In this document: piece by piece, positions 34,977 to 42,951 of the stretch
How the letters are laid out: each line of letters opens with the position of its first letter
Position numbering within the stretch: position 1 is the stretch's first letter
Origin: Aliidongia sp035943795
Lineage (GTDB): Bacteria; Pseudomonadota; Alphaproteobacteria; ATCC43930; CGMCC-115725
Reading direction: 5' to 3'
DNA length: 64,000 nucleotides
Assembly: GCF_035943795.1 (NCBI RefSeq)
Contig: NZ_DASZBY010000093.1
Location: 62,001-126,000, forward strand
Notes under the pieces: model-generated
What the model saw: the letters and a program-made list of their open reading frames with translations, nothing else
Database searches by the model: none
What the model was told of the DNA's origin: nothing
Made by a program: the position numbers and the translations under genes

Positions 34977-36041
34977 TCAGGCGACGCCCAGGACGCGGAT
35001 CAGCGCCAGGCTGATCGTGACGAGGACGAGAAGCGAAACGATCACCGTCGTCGTCACCCGGCCGCCGGCCCGGGCGACGACGCGGACATCCACGCCCAGG
35101 CCGAGGGCCGCCATCGCGATCACCGTCAGAAGGTTGGCGATGACTGCGGCCGGCGCCAGCACGAGATGCGGGACGAGGTCGGCCGAGCGCAGGCCGCCCA
35201 GCACCAGGAAGCCGACGATGAACCAGGGGACCAGCCGATGCAGCGGCAGCTTGCCCGTCGTGGGCAGGTCCTCGCCGGCCACCACCGCGGAACGATGGAT
35301 CGCCGCCTTTTCCAGGTGGCCGGCGCCCAGGGACAGGAACAGCACGACCGGCCCCAGCATCAGCACGCGGACCAGCTTGACCAAGGTGCCGATCTGGGTG
35401 CTGAGCAGGCCGGCCGGCACCGTCGCCGCCAGCACCTGGGGCACGGCATAGACCGTCAGGCCGGCCAGCACGCCGTATTGTGTCGCCGACAGGCCGAACA
35501 GCGGCATCAGCAGCGGCAGGGTCAACACCACGACCACGCCCAGTACGGCGGTGAAGGCGATCGAGGAGGCGACGTCGTCGCTGTCGGCATGGATTACCGG
35601 TGCCACCGCGGCGATGGCGGAATTGCCGCAGATCGAGTTGCCGCACGCGATCAGGATGGCGATCCGCTGTGGCAGGCCCATCAGCCGGCCCAGCATGTAG
35701 CTGGCCGGGATCGCTACCAAGACGATGCCGACGATGCCGAGCAGCAGCCCCGGCCCGACCGCGAGGATGGTCTGCACGCTGATCGAGGCACCCAGCAGCA
35801 TGACCGCGAGTTCGAGCAGGAACTTGGCGCTGAAACCGATGCCCGGCAGCCAGCGCCGATGGGGCGTCCAGACCGAACGGACAATCGTGCCGAGCAGGAT
35901 CGCCAGGACCAGGGCTTCGAGATACGGCCGACCGAGCAGCCGTTCCTCGACGACCTGCAGTCCGACCGCCGCCAGCGTCACGGCGGCGCACAGCGCGACG
36001 CCAGGCAGGAAGCGGGCCGGGTTGGCAAGGAGGGCAGGCAT
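34977..36041 (-). CDS. YeiH-family (UPF0324) putative sulfate exporter
   Basis: A 354-residue inner-membrane protein with about ten predicted transmembrane helices. ACGNSICGNSAIAAVAPVI (about residues 130-150) is the family signature, and the first helices resemble VALCAAVTLAAVGLQVVEE. Members are annotated as putative sulfate or sulfur-compound exporters (YeiH/TauZ-like). The divergent LysR regulator at 36150 fits the YeiE-YeiH arrangement of enterobacteria. Transport direction and substrate are not shown by the sequence. Confidence 0.88.
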   Translation of the reverse strand: MPALLANPARFLPGVALCAAVTLAAVGLQVVEERLLGRPYLEALVLAILLGTIVRSVWTPHRRWLPGIGFSAKFLLELAVMLLGASISVQTILAVGPGLLLGIVGIVLVAIPASYMLGRLMGLPQRIAILIACGNSICGNSAIAAVAPVIHADSDDVASSIAFTAVLGVVVVLTLPLLMPLFGLSATQYGVLAGLTVYAVPQVLAATVPAGLLSTQIGTLVKLVRVLMLGPVVLFLSLGAGHLEKAAIHRSAVVAGEDLPTTGKLPLHRLVPWFIVGFLVLGGLRSADLVPHLVLAPAAVIANLLTVIAMAALGLGVDVRVVARAGGRVTTTVIVSLLVLVTISLALIRVLGVA

Positions 36042-36149
36042 GACAGGCTCCGGAAAACATCCGTCGGCTGCGACGCCGGCCCTGCTGAACTGAGCTTGCG
36101 GCGATCATAACTCCAATACATATTTCTCATGTTCCTATAGACTGGATCT

Positions 36150-37046
36150 ATGGGATTGAACCTGCACCTGCTCCGCCTGTTCGCCACGGTTGCCCGGCAC
36201 GGAAGCTTCTCGCGCGCCGCCGAGGCACTGCACCTGAGCCAACCGGCGGTTTCTAAGGGCGTGCGCGATTTCGAGGCGCAGGTCGGCAGCCGCCTTTTGG
36301 AGCGGGGCGGTCCCGGTGGTGTGGCCTTGACCGAGGCCGGCAGCCTGCTGATGCGGCACGCCGCAACCCTGTTCGGTGCCGAACGCGCGGCTGAGGAAGA
36401 GCTGGCGGCGCTCCGCGGCCTGCAGCGCGGCACGCTGAGCGTCGGGGCGAGTACGACCGTCGCGACCTATCAGCTGCCGCCGATCCTGGGAGCGTTCCAC
36501 AAGCGTCATCCCGACATCGAGCTGCGCCTGACCAGCGCCAACACCCGGGCGATCGCCGAGCTGCTGAGTGCCCGCGATCTGGACATCGCGCTGGTCGAAG
36601 GTCCGGTCGACGAACCCGGCATCGAGGTCCTGCCGTGGCGCACGGAACGGATGATCCTGATCGCCGCCCCCGATCATCGCCTGGCGCAGTCGGGCCGCCC
36701 GGTCACGACGCAGGATGTCGCCGACGAGATCGTCATCGTGCGCGAGCCTGGATCCGGCACCCGCGACGTGGCATTGGCAGCACTCGAAACCTACCACATC
36801 GTTCCGCGCCGGATCCTCGAGGTCGGCAGCACCGAAGCCATCAAGCAGATCGTCGCCGGCGGATATGGCGTCGCGATCGTGTCGGCGGCCGCAGCGGCGG
36901 ACCAGATCGCGCTGGGCAAACTCGCCGTCCTGCGGGCGACGGGCTTCGACGTTCGGCGCACTTTGACCCGGTTGCGCCTGCCGGCGCGGCAGCCCAGTGC
37001 CGCGGCCGCCGCCTTCGACGCACTGCTCGACCGACCCTCGGACTGA
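36150..37046 (+). CDS. LysR-family regulator, YeiE/CysB-like
   Basis: A 298-residue regulator: winged helix at about 3-62 (LHLLRLFATVARHGSFSRAA, recognition helix in LSQPAVSKGVRDFEAQ) and a substrate-binding domain from about 92 (GTLSVGASTTVATYQLPPIL). It is divergent from the YeiH-type exporter across a 108-base AT-richer spacer, the usual geometry for a LysR regulator and its target. The effector is unknown. Confidence 0.9.
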   Translation: MGLNLHLLRLFATVARHGSFSRAAEALHLSQPAVSKGVRDFEAQVGSRLLERGGPGGVALTEAGSLLMRHAATLFGAERAAEEELAALRGLQRGTLSVGASTTVATYQLPPILGAFHKRHPDIELRLTSANTRAIAELLSARDLDIALVEGPVDEPGIEVLPWRTERMILIAAPDHRLAQSGRPVTTQDVADEIVIVREPGSGTRDVALAALETYHIVPRRILEVGSTEAIKQIVAGGYGVAIVSAAAAADQIALGKLAVLRATGFDVRRTLTRLRLPARQPSAAAAAFDALLDRPSD

Positions 37047-37117
37047 CGCGACGGAACGAAGCGTGTCGCCTGCAGTTGGTGAATTAGAAAAACCGAATGC
37101 GACCGGGGGGATGACCG

Positions 37118-38404
37118 ATGTCGGCGTTGGCAGAACAGCCCGTCAAGGAGCCTAAAACGCCCCTGTTGCTCCAGGTGATCGGTCCCGGCCTGATCACGGG
37201 CGCTTCCGACGACGACCCGAGCGGCATCGCAACCTATTCTCAGGCGGGCGCCCAGTTCGGCTATGCCACGGCCTGGACACTGGTCATCACCTATCCGCTG
37301 ATGGTTGGCATCCAGGAGATCAGCGGCATCATCGGCCGCGTGACCGGGCGCGGCATCGCCGGCAACCTGGTGCGCCACCAGGCCGGATACGTCGTCAAGA
37401 TCCTGGTCGGGCTGATGGTCCTGGCGAACGTCTGCAACCTCGGTGCAGATCTCGGCGCCATGGGCGCGGGCCTGCAACTGCTCATCGGTGGGCCAAGCGG
37501 GCTCTACGTGATCGGCTTCGCCGCCATCTCGATCCTGCTGGAAGTCTTCGTATGCTACGCCCGCTATGCCAACATCTTGAAATGGCTGACGCTTTCGCTA
37601 TTGGCCTATGTCGGCTCGGTCCTGGTCGTAGGCGTGCCCTGGCGCGAGGTGGGCCTCGCCATCGTCTGGCCCAAGATCGAGCCGACCGCCGACTATGCAA
37701 CCATCGTGGTGGCCGTGCTGGGCACGACCATCAGCCCCTACCTGTTCTTCTGGCAGGCCGGACTCGAGGTCGAGGAACAGCAGGAGCACGCCGGATCGAA
37801 GCCCTTGCGCCTGGCGCCGCAGCAAGCGCCGGACGCGCTGCGCCGCATCCGCTGGGACACGATCGTCGGCATGGGGCTGTCGAACCTGATCGCGCTGTGC
37901 ATCATGATCACGACCGCTGCGACGCTGCATGTCCATGGCGTCAAGGACATCCAGAGCGCCACCCAGGCGGCCGAGGCGCTGAGGCCGATCGCCGGCCAAT
38001 TCGCCTTCGTACTGTTCGCCGGCGGCATCATCGGCACCGGGCTGCTGGCCCTGCCCTCGCTCGCCGGATCGGCCGCCTATGCCATCGGCGAGGCGGCCCG
38101 CTGGCCGGTCGGGCTCGATCAGCGGCCCAAACGCGCGAAGGCGTTCTACGGCGCCATCACGATCGCGACGATCGTGGGCGCCGGCATCAATTTCATCGGA
38201 ATCGATCCGATCAAGGCGCTGATCTGGAGCGCCGTGCTGAACGGGGTGGCCGCGGTCCCGATCATGGCGATGGTGGTCCGCCTGGCGACGCAGAGCAAGA
38301 TCATGGGCGACTTCACCATCTCGCGCGGCCTCGCGATCAACGGCTGGATCGGCACCGGGTTCATGGCAGTGGCGGTGCTTGTGATGTTCGCGACGATGTT
38401 CTGA
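37118..38404 (+). CDS. Nramp-related divalent-metal transporter with altered metal site
   Basis: A 428-residue inner-membrane protein with about eleven helices and the LeuT-fold pattern of Nramp carriers (GPGLITGASDDDPSGIATYS in helix 1, GTTISPYLFFWQAGLEVEEQ in helix 6). Canonical Nramps use DPGN in helix 1 and a helix 6 with a metal-coordinating methionine before P-H; here the equivalents read DPSG and SPYLFFWQ, so the Asn and Met ligands are absent. Such divergent members may prefer other ions (for example Mg2+) than Mn2+/Fe2+. The ATG at 37118 is 71 bases after the LysR gene on the same strand. Ion specificity cannot be called. Confidence 0.85.
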   Translation: MSALAEQPVKEPKTPLLLQVIGPGLITGASDDDPSGIATYSQAGAQFGYATAWTLVITYPLMVGIQEISGIIGRVTGRGIAGNLVRHQAGYVVKILVGLMVLANVCNLGADLGAMGAGLQLLIGGPSGLYVIGFAAISILLEVFVCYARYANILKWLTLSLLAYVGSVLVVGVPWREVGLAIVWPKIEPTADYATIVVAVLGTTISPYLFFWQAGLEVEEQQEHAGSKPLRLAPQQAPDALRRIRWDTIVGMGLSNLIALCIMITTAATLHVHGVKDIQSATQAAEALRPIAGQFAFVLFAGGIIGTGLLALPSLAGSAAYAIGEAARWPVGLDQRPKRAKAFYGAITIATIVGAGINFIGIDPIKALIWSAVLNGVAAVPIMAMVVRLATQSKIMGDFTISRGLAINGWIGTGFMAVAVLVMFATMF

Positions 38405-38413
38405 GGGGTGGCG

Positions 38414-39421
38414 TCAGGTCCGGCGACGGCGCGAGCGGGCGAACAGGAAGCCTGCGAGGCCGACGGCGAGCAGGCAGAGGACCGACGGCTCCGCCACCGT
38501 GACCGGCGCGCCGGCCGGGCTGGCCGTGCCGCTGCCCGGCAGAACGCCCTTGTAGGCGGCCAGATGGATCTCGCCGTTCTGGGTCAAGCTGTTCGCGACC
38601 AGCGTGCCGTCGATCGCGTTGTTGTTGGTGACGGCGGCAAGCGGCGCCAGGATGGTCCCGCCGAACTCCGTGCCGAAGGTCAGGCTGGTCGCGTCGTAGA
38701 AATTCCACAGCAGGTTCGGGCCGAGCGACGCGTCGTTGAAATTGCGCGCCAGCGTCAGGCTGGCGGCGTCGACGTTGATGATGACGCTGGTCGCCCCGTT
38801 CAGGAGGAACGTCGGATCAGCCGCCGCCAGCTGGGCGCCGGTGATGTCGAACACCGCGACGCCCGAGGCATCGGGATGGGCGGTGAAGACGTTGCTGTTC
38901 TGGTTGGCCTGGACCAGGGTCGAGTTCGCGGTCAGCTGGTCGAGACCGCTCGACACGCTGAGCGCGCTCGCCTTGAAGCTGGGGATGATCAGGCCGCCCT
39001 GGTTCGCCAGTTCGTGGCCGTTGTTGTTGCCCGTGATGGCGCCGCCGACCAGGGCCAAGCCACCGCCATTGAGGTTGATCGTCCCGGCGCTGCCGCCGAC
39101 GATGACGGTGCCGCCGTCGTTCACGTTGACGGTGCCGGCGAGGCTGCCGCCGACGGTCAGCGCCGCATAGGACGAGGCGGTCGCGTTCGTCCCGTTGATG
39201 AAGACGTTCGAGGTGCCGGCCAGGCTGCCGCCGATGACGGCCCGACCGCCGATCTCCGAAGACGACGAAACACTGCCGAACACGATGAGGTTGAGCTGGT
39301 CGAGCGTGCCGACGCTGATGGCATCGGCGCGCGCCGGTGCCGAGGCCATTGCCAGGACGGCGCAGGCGGTGCCGGCGACGAGGGCGCGCGTCGCGGCGGC
39401 TCGGAAATTCCGAACGTTCAT
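38414..39421 (-). CDS. Choice-of-anchor A family protein with PEP-CTERM-like tail
   Basis: A 335-residue exported surface protein. Signal peptide about 1-33 (ASAPARADA). The body is beta-rich with repeated GGSLAGTxNVxxxG and VGGSAGTINL units followed by a choice-of-anchor A domain (LNLIVFGSVSSSSEIGGRAV near the start, TEFGGTILAPLAAV near the end). The C-terminus, VAEPSVLCLLAVGLAGFLFA then RSRRRRT, has the Pro-hydrophobic-Arg form of PEP-CTERM sorting signals, so processing by an exosortase/archaeosortase-like enzyme is expected, but none is encoded in the window. No good Shine-Dalgarno precedes the ATG. Role in matrix or surface is inference. Confidence 0.82.
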   Translation of the reverse strand: MNVRNFRAAATRALVAGTACAVLAMASAPARADAISVGTLDQLNLIVFGSVSSSSEIGGRAVIGGSLAGTSNVFINGTNATASSYAALTVGGSLAGTVNVNDGGTVIVGGSAGTINLNGGGLALVGGAITGNNNGHELANQGGLIIPSFKASALSVSSGLDQLTANSTLVQANQNSNVFTAHPDASGVAVFDITGAQLAAADPTFLLNGATSVIINVDAASLTLARNFNDASLGPNLLWNFYDATSLTFGTEFGGTILAPLAAVTNNNAIDGTLVANSLTQNGEIHLAAYKGVLPGSGTASPAGAPVTVAEPSVLCLLAVGLAGFLFARSRRRRT

Positions 39422-39688
39422 GATCTGATAATGCTTTCGACTGAAGAGCGACCGATAATGACTTGTTGATATCGGAGAATCATAAAAATTGAATTAAGCG
39501 AACGTCGCTTCATCCAGAGCTGTTTTCGCGCCTCCAAATAGATCGACGATGAGTGACATCAACGCAACGACCGGCGCGCGTCCGATGCTGACCGTCCGAT
39601 AACCCTACCTCGCGCGACTCCGATGGGTTATTGCTCGTGAAGCGGCGATCGACGCCGCGGTCTGAACCCCCTATTTCGAGCTCATCCC

Positions 39689-39835
39689 ATGCGCAAGCTG
39701 CTTCTCGGTCTCGCCACCTTCGCCGTCCTCGCCGCCTCGATCCCGGTCGCGATGGCCCAGGTGCCGCCGCGTCACCACCATCATCGCGTCCATCACCACC
39801 CGCACCACCACCATCACGTCGTTCCGCATTCGTAA
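39689..39835 (+). CDS. Small histidine-rich exported peptide (HHHH-motif type)
   Basis: A 48-codon gene. A textbook signal peptide (MRKLLLGLATFAVLAASIPV, then AMA with cleavage before Q) leaves a mature peptide of about 25 residues in which 13 are histidines, arranged as HHHH, HHH and HHHHH separated by basic or Pro residues. Such peptides would bind Ni, Zn or Cu in the periplasm. Only a weak GAG precedes the ATG. It stands alone, followed by an inverted repeat. Comparable short His-rich proteins occur in other alphaproteobacteria, but I know of no proven function. Proximity to a metal-transporter-like gene and a urease operon is suggestive only. Confidence 0.7.
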   Translation: MRKLLLGLATFAVLAASIPVAMAQVPPRHHHHRVHHHPHHHHHVVPHS

Positions 39836-39904
39836 GATACGGACGACTGAGACCGGGGCCGGCGCCGCGCTGAGAGGGCCTTCGCGCGGCGGCGGCCACC
39901 GCGG

Positions 39905-39931
39905 CCCCAACCGGCACGAGGTCGGTTGGGG
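39905..39931. terminator. Inverted repeat downstream of the His-rich peptide gene
   Basis: Arms CCCCAACCG at 39905-39913 and CGGTTGGGG at 39923-39931 pair perfectly around a 9-base loop. The following bases are TTGAG, not a T-run, so termination is only tentative. It occupies the 214-base spacer before the dehydrogenase gene. Confidence 0.4.
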
Positions 39932-40049
39932 TTGAGCCGATCGACGTCGATTTGTCCTGCCTGCATCCGGTTGGCGAGGCGCCGCGGAGATGCGATGATC
40001 GCGCCGGCGACACGCGTGCGCTTGGCAGAACAGACGATCGGGTGAGGGA

Positions 40050-41126
40050 ATGGCGTCCAACCGTATCTATCGCATCGCCGTGATACCGGGCGATGGCATC
40101 GGCAAGGAAACCGTTCCGGAGGGCGTGCGCGTCCTCGAGGCCGCAGCGGCGAAATACGGCTTCGAACTGCACACCGACGACTTCGACTTCGCGAGTTGCG
40201 ACTATTACCAGCGCCACGGCCAGATGATGCCGGACGACTGGAAGGCTCGCATCGGATCGCACGATGCCATCTTCTTCGGCGCCGTCGGCTGGCCCGATAC
40301 CGTGCCCGACCACGTGTCGCTGTGGGGATCGCTGATCCAGTTCCGCCGCGAATTCAGCCAATACGTCAACCTGCGCCCGGTCCGCCTGATGCCCGGCGTG
40401 CCCTGCCCGCTGGTCGGCCGCAAGCCGGGCGACATCGATTTCTATGTGGTGCGAGAAAATACCGAGGGTGAATATTCCTCAGTCGGCGGCCGCATGTTCC
40501 CGGACACGGATCGCGAGCTGGTGATCCAGGAAACCGTGATGACCCGGACCGGCGTCGACCGGATCCTGAAATTCGCTTTCGAGCTGGCCCAGTCGCGCCC
40601 GAAGCAGCACCTGACCTCGGCGACCAAGTCGAACGGCATCTCGATCACCATGCCCTATTGGGACGAGCGGGTCGTGGCGATGGCGAAGGACTATCCCGAC
40701 GTGCGATGGGACAAGTACCATATCGACATCCTGACGGCGAATTTCGTGCTGCATCCGGACTGGTTCGACGTCGTCGTCGGGTCCAACCTGTTCGGCGACA
40801 TCCTGTCGGATCTGGGCCCCGCCTGCACCGGCACGATCGGCATCGCGCCCTCCGGCAACATCAATCCCGAGCGGACCTCGCCCTCGCTGTTCGAGCCGGT
40901 GCACGGCTCGGCACCCGACATCGCCGGCAAGGGCATCGCCAATCCGGTAGGCCAGATCTGGTCGGCGGCGATGATGCTGGAACACCTGGGCGAACCGGAA
41001 GCGGCGGCCGCCATCGTCGCCGCCGTCGAACGCACCCTGCAGGAACCTCATCTGCGCACGCGCGACCTGGGCGGCTCGCTCGGCACCGAAGCCTGCGGCA
41101 AAGCGGTGGCCGACGCGCTCGACTAG
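40050..41126 (+). CDS. ttuC: Tartrate / D-malate dehydrogenase (isopropylmalate dehydrogenase family)
   Basis: A 358-residue NAD-dependent, metal-requiring oxidative decarboxylase of the beta-decarboxylating dehydrogenase family. IAVIPGDGIGKETVPEG opens the protein; VVRENTEGEYSSVGG (about 130), the lysine-containing ATKSNGI segment, the metal aspartates in VGSNLFGDILSDLG, and FEPVHGSAPDIAGKGIANP (NAD site) are present. The loop after ENTEGEYS matches the tartrate/D-malate subgroup rather than LeuB. Substrates could be tartrate, D-malate or related acids. GAGGG lies directly before the ATG. A strong terminator follows, so it is probably monocistronic. Confidence 0.88.
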   Translation: MASNRIYRIAVIPGDGIGKETVPEGVRVLEAAAAKYGFELHTDDFDFASCDYYQRHGQMMPDDWKARIGSHDAIFFGAVGWPDTVPDHVSLWGSLIQFRREFSQYVNLRPVRLMPGVPCPLVGRKPGDIDFYVVRENTEGEYSSVGGRMFPDTDRELVIQETVMTRTGVDRILKFAFELAQSRPKQHLTSATKSNGISITMPYWDERVVAMAKDYPDVRWDKYHIDILTANFVLHPDWFDVVVGSNLFGDILSDLGPACTGTIGIAPSGNINPERTSPSLFEPVHGSAPDIAGKGIANPVGQIWSAAMMLEHLGEPEAAAAIVAAVERTLQEPHLRTRDLGGSLGTEACGKAVADALD

Positions 41127-41153
41127 ACGTCCGCCGGCAATCTCCGTCTTCGG

Positions 41154-41189
41154 CCCGCGATGAACCCTATGGGCTCGTCGCGGGTTTTT
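41154..41189 (+). terminator. Rho-independent terminator after ttuC
   Basis: CCCGCGA at 41154-41160 pairs with TCGCGGG at 41178-41184, extended inward by three further pairs (one G-T), with CCC/GGG in the loop also able to pair. TTTTT follows at 41185-41189. This is the clearest intrinsic terminator in the window. Confidence 0.85.
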
Positions 41190-41242
41190 CTCTCATGGAC
41201 GACACGTTTCAGTCGGATCTGCAGAGGGATGGAGGATTTCCC

Positions 41243-41659
41243 ATGAGACTTCTGATTATCGCAGCCGCCAGCCTGGCGGTGCTGTCGGCATCCGCGGCCG
41301 CGCCGCCGGCCCATGCCCAATCATCGCCGGCGTCCCTGCCGATCAGCGGGTCCGGCGACCAGCAACCGGGTGGCCTGACGGCCCACGACGTCGTCGGCAA
41401 GCGCCTGAGCGACGCCAACGGCAACGCACTCGGCCAGATTACCGGTGTCAGCAAGGACGGCATGACCGCCCAGGTGCGCCCGTCGCAGAGCGGCGGCGCC
41501 ACGGCGGCCGCCATGGCCGACCTCAGCCTCGGCACCGGGGCCCGCTCGGTCATCCTCGGCGATTCCCATCCCGCCCCGCCACCGAACTGGAGCAAGCGGT
41601 CGAGCACCGTGACGTCTACCGTCACCGCGCCGCCGGTCGTGGTCTTGCCGCCGCAGTGA
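41243..41659 (+). CDS. Small exported protein, PRC-barrel-like
   Basis: A 138-residue protein with a signal peptide (about 1-25, ending PAHAQS). The segment HDVVGKRLSDANGNALGQIT with VSKDGMTAQV (about 47-78) resembles a PRC-barrel-like fold, often seen in small stress-related alphaproteobacterial proteins. The C-terminal part is Pro/Ser/Thr/Val-rich and probably disordered. GGAGG lies 7 bases before the ATG. The next small exported protein follows 31 bases on, so the two form a pair. Function unknown. Confidence 0.65.
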   Translation: MRLLIIAAASLAVLSASAAAPPAHAQSSPASLPISGSGDQQPGGLTAHDVVGKRLSDANGNALGQITGVSKDGMTAQVRPSQSGGATAAAMADLSLGTGARSVILGDSHPAPPPNWSKRSSTVTSTVTAPPVVVLPPQ

Positions 41660-41690
41660 CCGACCGCATTCCCGATCGAGGAGAAAGATC

Positions 41691-41999
41691 ATGAAGAGGG
41701 CGGCCGCAACCCTCGTTACCCTGGGCCTTCTCGCCGCAAGCGGCGCCTGGGCCCAGACCACGCCCGGCGGCGCCGGCACGTCCGCGGATCCGTCGGTCTC
41801 GACCACGCGGACCGGGCTTTCGCCCGCGGAAAGCGGGGCCAAGCCGACGCTCGAGACTTCGCGGATGACCGGCGCCGGCGTCGCCCAGCCGCCGAATGCG
41901 GTGCCGACGGCGCGCAATACCGCCGGCGACCCGCACACGGGCCACACCAAGGCGGCAACAGGTGCCGCGACGTCGGACACCCCAGGCGGAAATCGGTAG
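41691..41999 (+). CDS. Small exported Thr/Ala/Pro-rich hypothetical protein
   Basis: A 102-residue protein with a signal peptide (MKRAAATLVTLGLLAASGAW, cleaved after WAQ region, about residue 22). The mature part is low complexity (Thr, Ala, Gly, Pro) with no recognisable domain and no cysteines. GAGGAG about 9 bases upstream of the ATG supports translation. It follows the PRC-like gene on the same strand and is followed by a hairpin, marking the end of a two-gene unit. Function unknown. Confidence 0.6.
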   Translation: MKRAAATLVTLGLLAASGAWAQTTPGGAGTSADPSVSTTRTGLSPAESGAKPTLETSRMTGAGVAQPPNAVPTARNTAGDPHTGHTKAATGAATSDTPGGNR

Positions 42000-42010
42000 G
42001 AAGGAAGCGA

Positions 42011-42035
42011 GGGCGGCGAGCGATGCTCGCCGTCC
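42011..42035. terminator. Hairpin between convergent small genes
   Basis: GGCGAGC at 42015-42021 and GCTCGCC at 42025-42031 pair around GAT, and pairing extends outward to about 11 bp with one G-T. It occupies the space between two convergent stops and could serve both directions. No T-run follows. Confidence 0.5.
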
Positions 42036-42290
42036 CTAGAATAGGACAGGCGCCCCTTTGCCCCGTCCGAACACCCGGCGCAGCCCGATGATGGGAAGTA
42101 TCAGCGGCAGCAGCATCATGGCCGCGGCCGCCAGGATCAGCCCAAGCAAGGGAAGCAGTCCCCTGCCAGGCCACTCGGCCGGACGCGGGGTGGCGATCGT
42201 CGCCCGACGCACGGGGCGCTGGATCGCCGTGTAGCTTTTGATGTCGGCGAATGAACCGTGCATTGCCTGTCTCGCTTGCTGAAGGTCCAT
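42036..42290 (-). CDS. Small single-pass membrane protein, hypothetical
   Basis: An 84-residue protein with one long hydrophobic stretch near the C-terminus (LLPLLGLILAAAAMMLLPLI and onward), flanked by Arg/Gly-rich GLRRVFGRGKG. The N-terminal half is hydrophilic (MDLQQARQAMHGSFADIKSY). I chose the ATG at 42290; a TTG at 42311 and an ATG at 42263 are alternatives, none with a strong Shine-Dalgarno. I do not recognise a family. Codon use fits its neighbours, and the convergent hairpin supports a real transcript end. Confidence 0.5.
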   Translation of the reverse strand: MDLQQARQAMHGSFADIKSYTAIQRPVRRATIATPRPAEWPGRGLLPLLGLILAAAAMMLLPLILPIIGLRRVFGRGKGAPVLF

Positions 42291-42374
42291 ACACAACAGG
42301 CGAGTCGCCAATTGGTTCGTTCGGGCAGTTGCGCACAGAGGAACCGGGGGCGCCGACCGGCGCCCCCGCCGACC

Positions 42375-42827
42375 CTAGACTTCCATGTGATGCTTCAGGT
42401 CGCGCATCTGGTCGTGCCCGGCCTTGACCGAGGCATAGGCGCGCTCGACGATATCCAGCACCGGGGCGGACAGGTCGTCGTCGGCAAGGGCCTTTTCATA
42501 TTCGGCCTTGATATGGTCCTCGGCGCTTTCGACCGAGTTCACGATGCCCTTGTCGCTGCCGGTGATGGCGGCCTTGAGATTCATGAACACGCGATGCGCC
42601 TTGCCGGCCGTCGTGCCGGCCTGGGCAGGCTTGCCGCCCAGTAGGCGGCGCACTTCGGTCTGCAGTTCGGCGGTCACCTGCTTGCGCTCGATCGCCCGTT
42701 TGCCGAACAGTGTCTTGAAATGCGGGTTCTTGGTATCCTTGCTCGCATCCTCATAGCCATGGGCGCTGTCGAGGGTGACCTCGATCAGGCCGTTGAGGGT
42801 GTCCAGGTCGTGCTCGTTCGATGTCAT
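42375..42827 (-). CDS. PA2169-type four-helix-bundle protein (DUF2383)
   Basis: A 150-residue ferritin-like four-helix protein. LDTLNGLIEVTLDSAHGYEDA starts helix 1, and VESAEDHIKAEYEKALADDD with ERAYASVKAGHDQMRDLK are typical of the DUF2383 family found with stress-response genes. AAGGAG is ideally placed 7-8 bases before the ATG at 42827. It is divergent from the flavoprotein gene at 42952. Function unknown; general stress or oxidative stress is the usual context. Confidence 0.82.
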   Translation of the reverse strand: MTSNEHDLDTLNGLIEVTLDSAHGYEDASKDTKNPHFKTLFGKRAIERKQVTAELQTEVRRLLGGKPAQAGTTAGKAHRVFMNLKAAITGSDKGIVNSVESAEDHIKAEYEKALADDDLSAPVLDIVERAYASVKAGHDQMRDLKHHMEV

Positions 42828-42951
42828 GGCAATTCTCCTTGTGCAGGAACAAGCCGCGCGACCGGCAAACGGTTGCCTACCCGTCCTCCATGCTTTCGCC
42901 ACACGGGGCGACTTGCTAGCGTGGCCCGTCGGAAATCTGGGGAGAACGGCC

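Noticed and set aside
39760..39830. Short tandem DNA repeat at the His-rich stretch
   Set aside because: The CAC/CAT periodicity is explained by the His-coding codons of the small peptide gene rather than a non-coding satellite.
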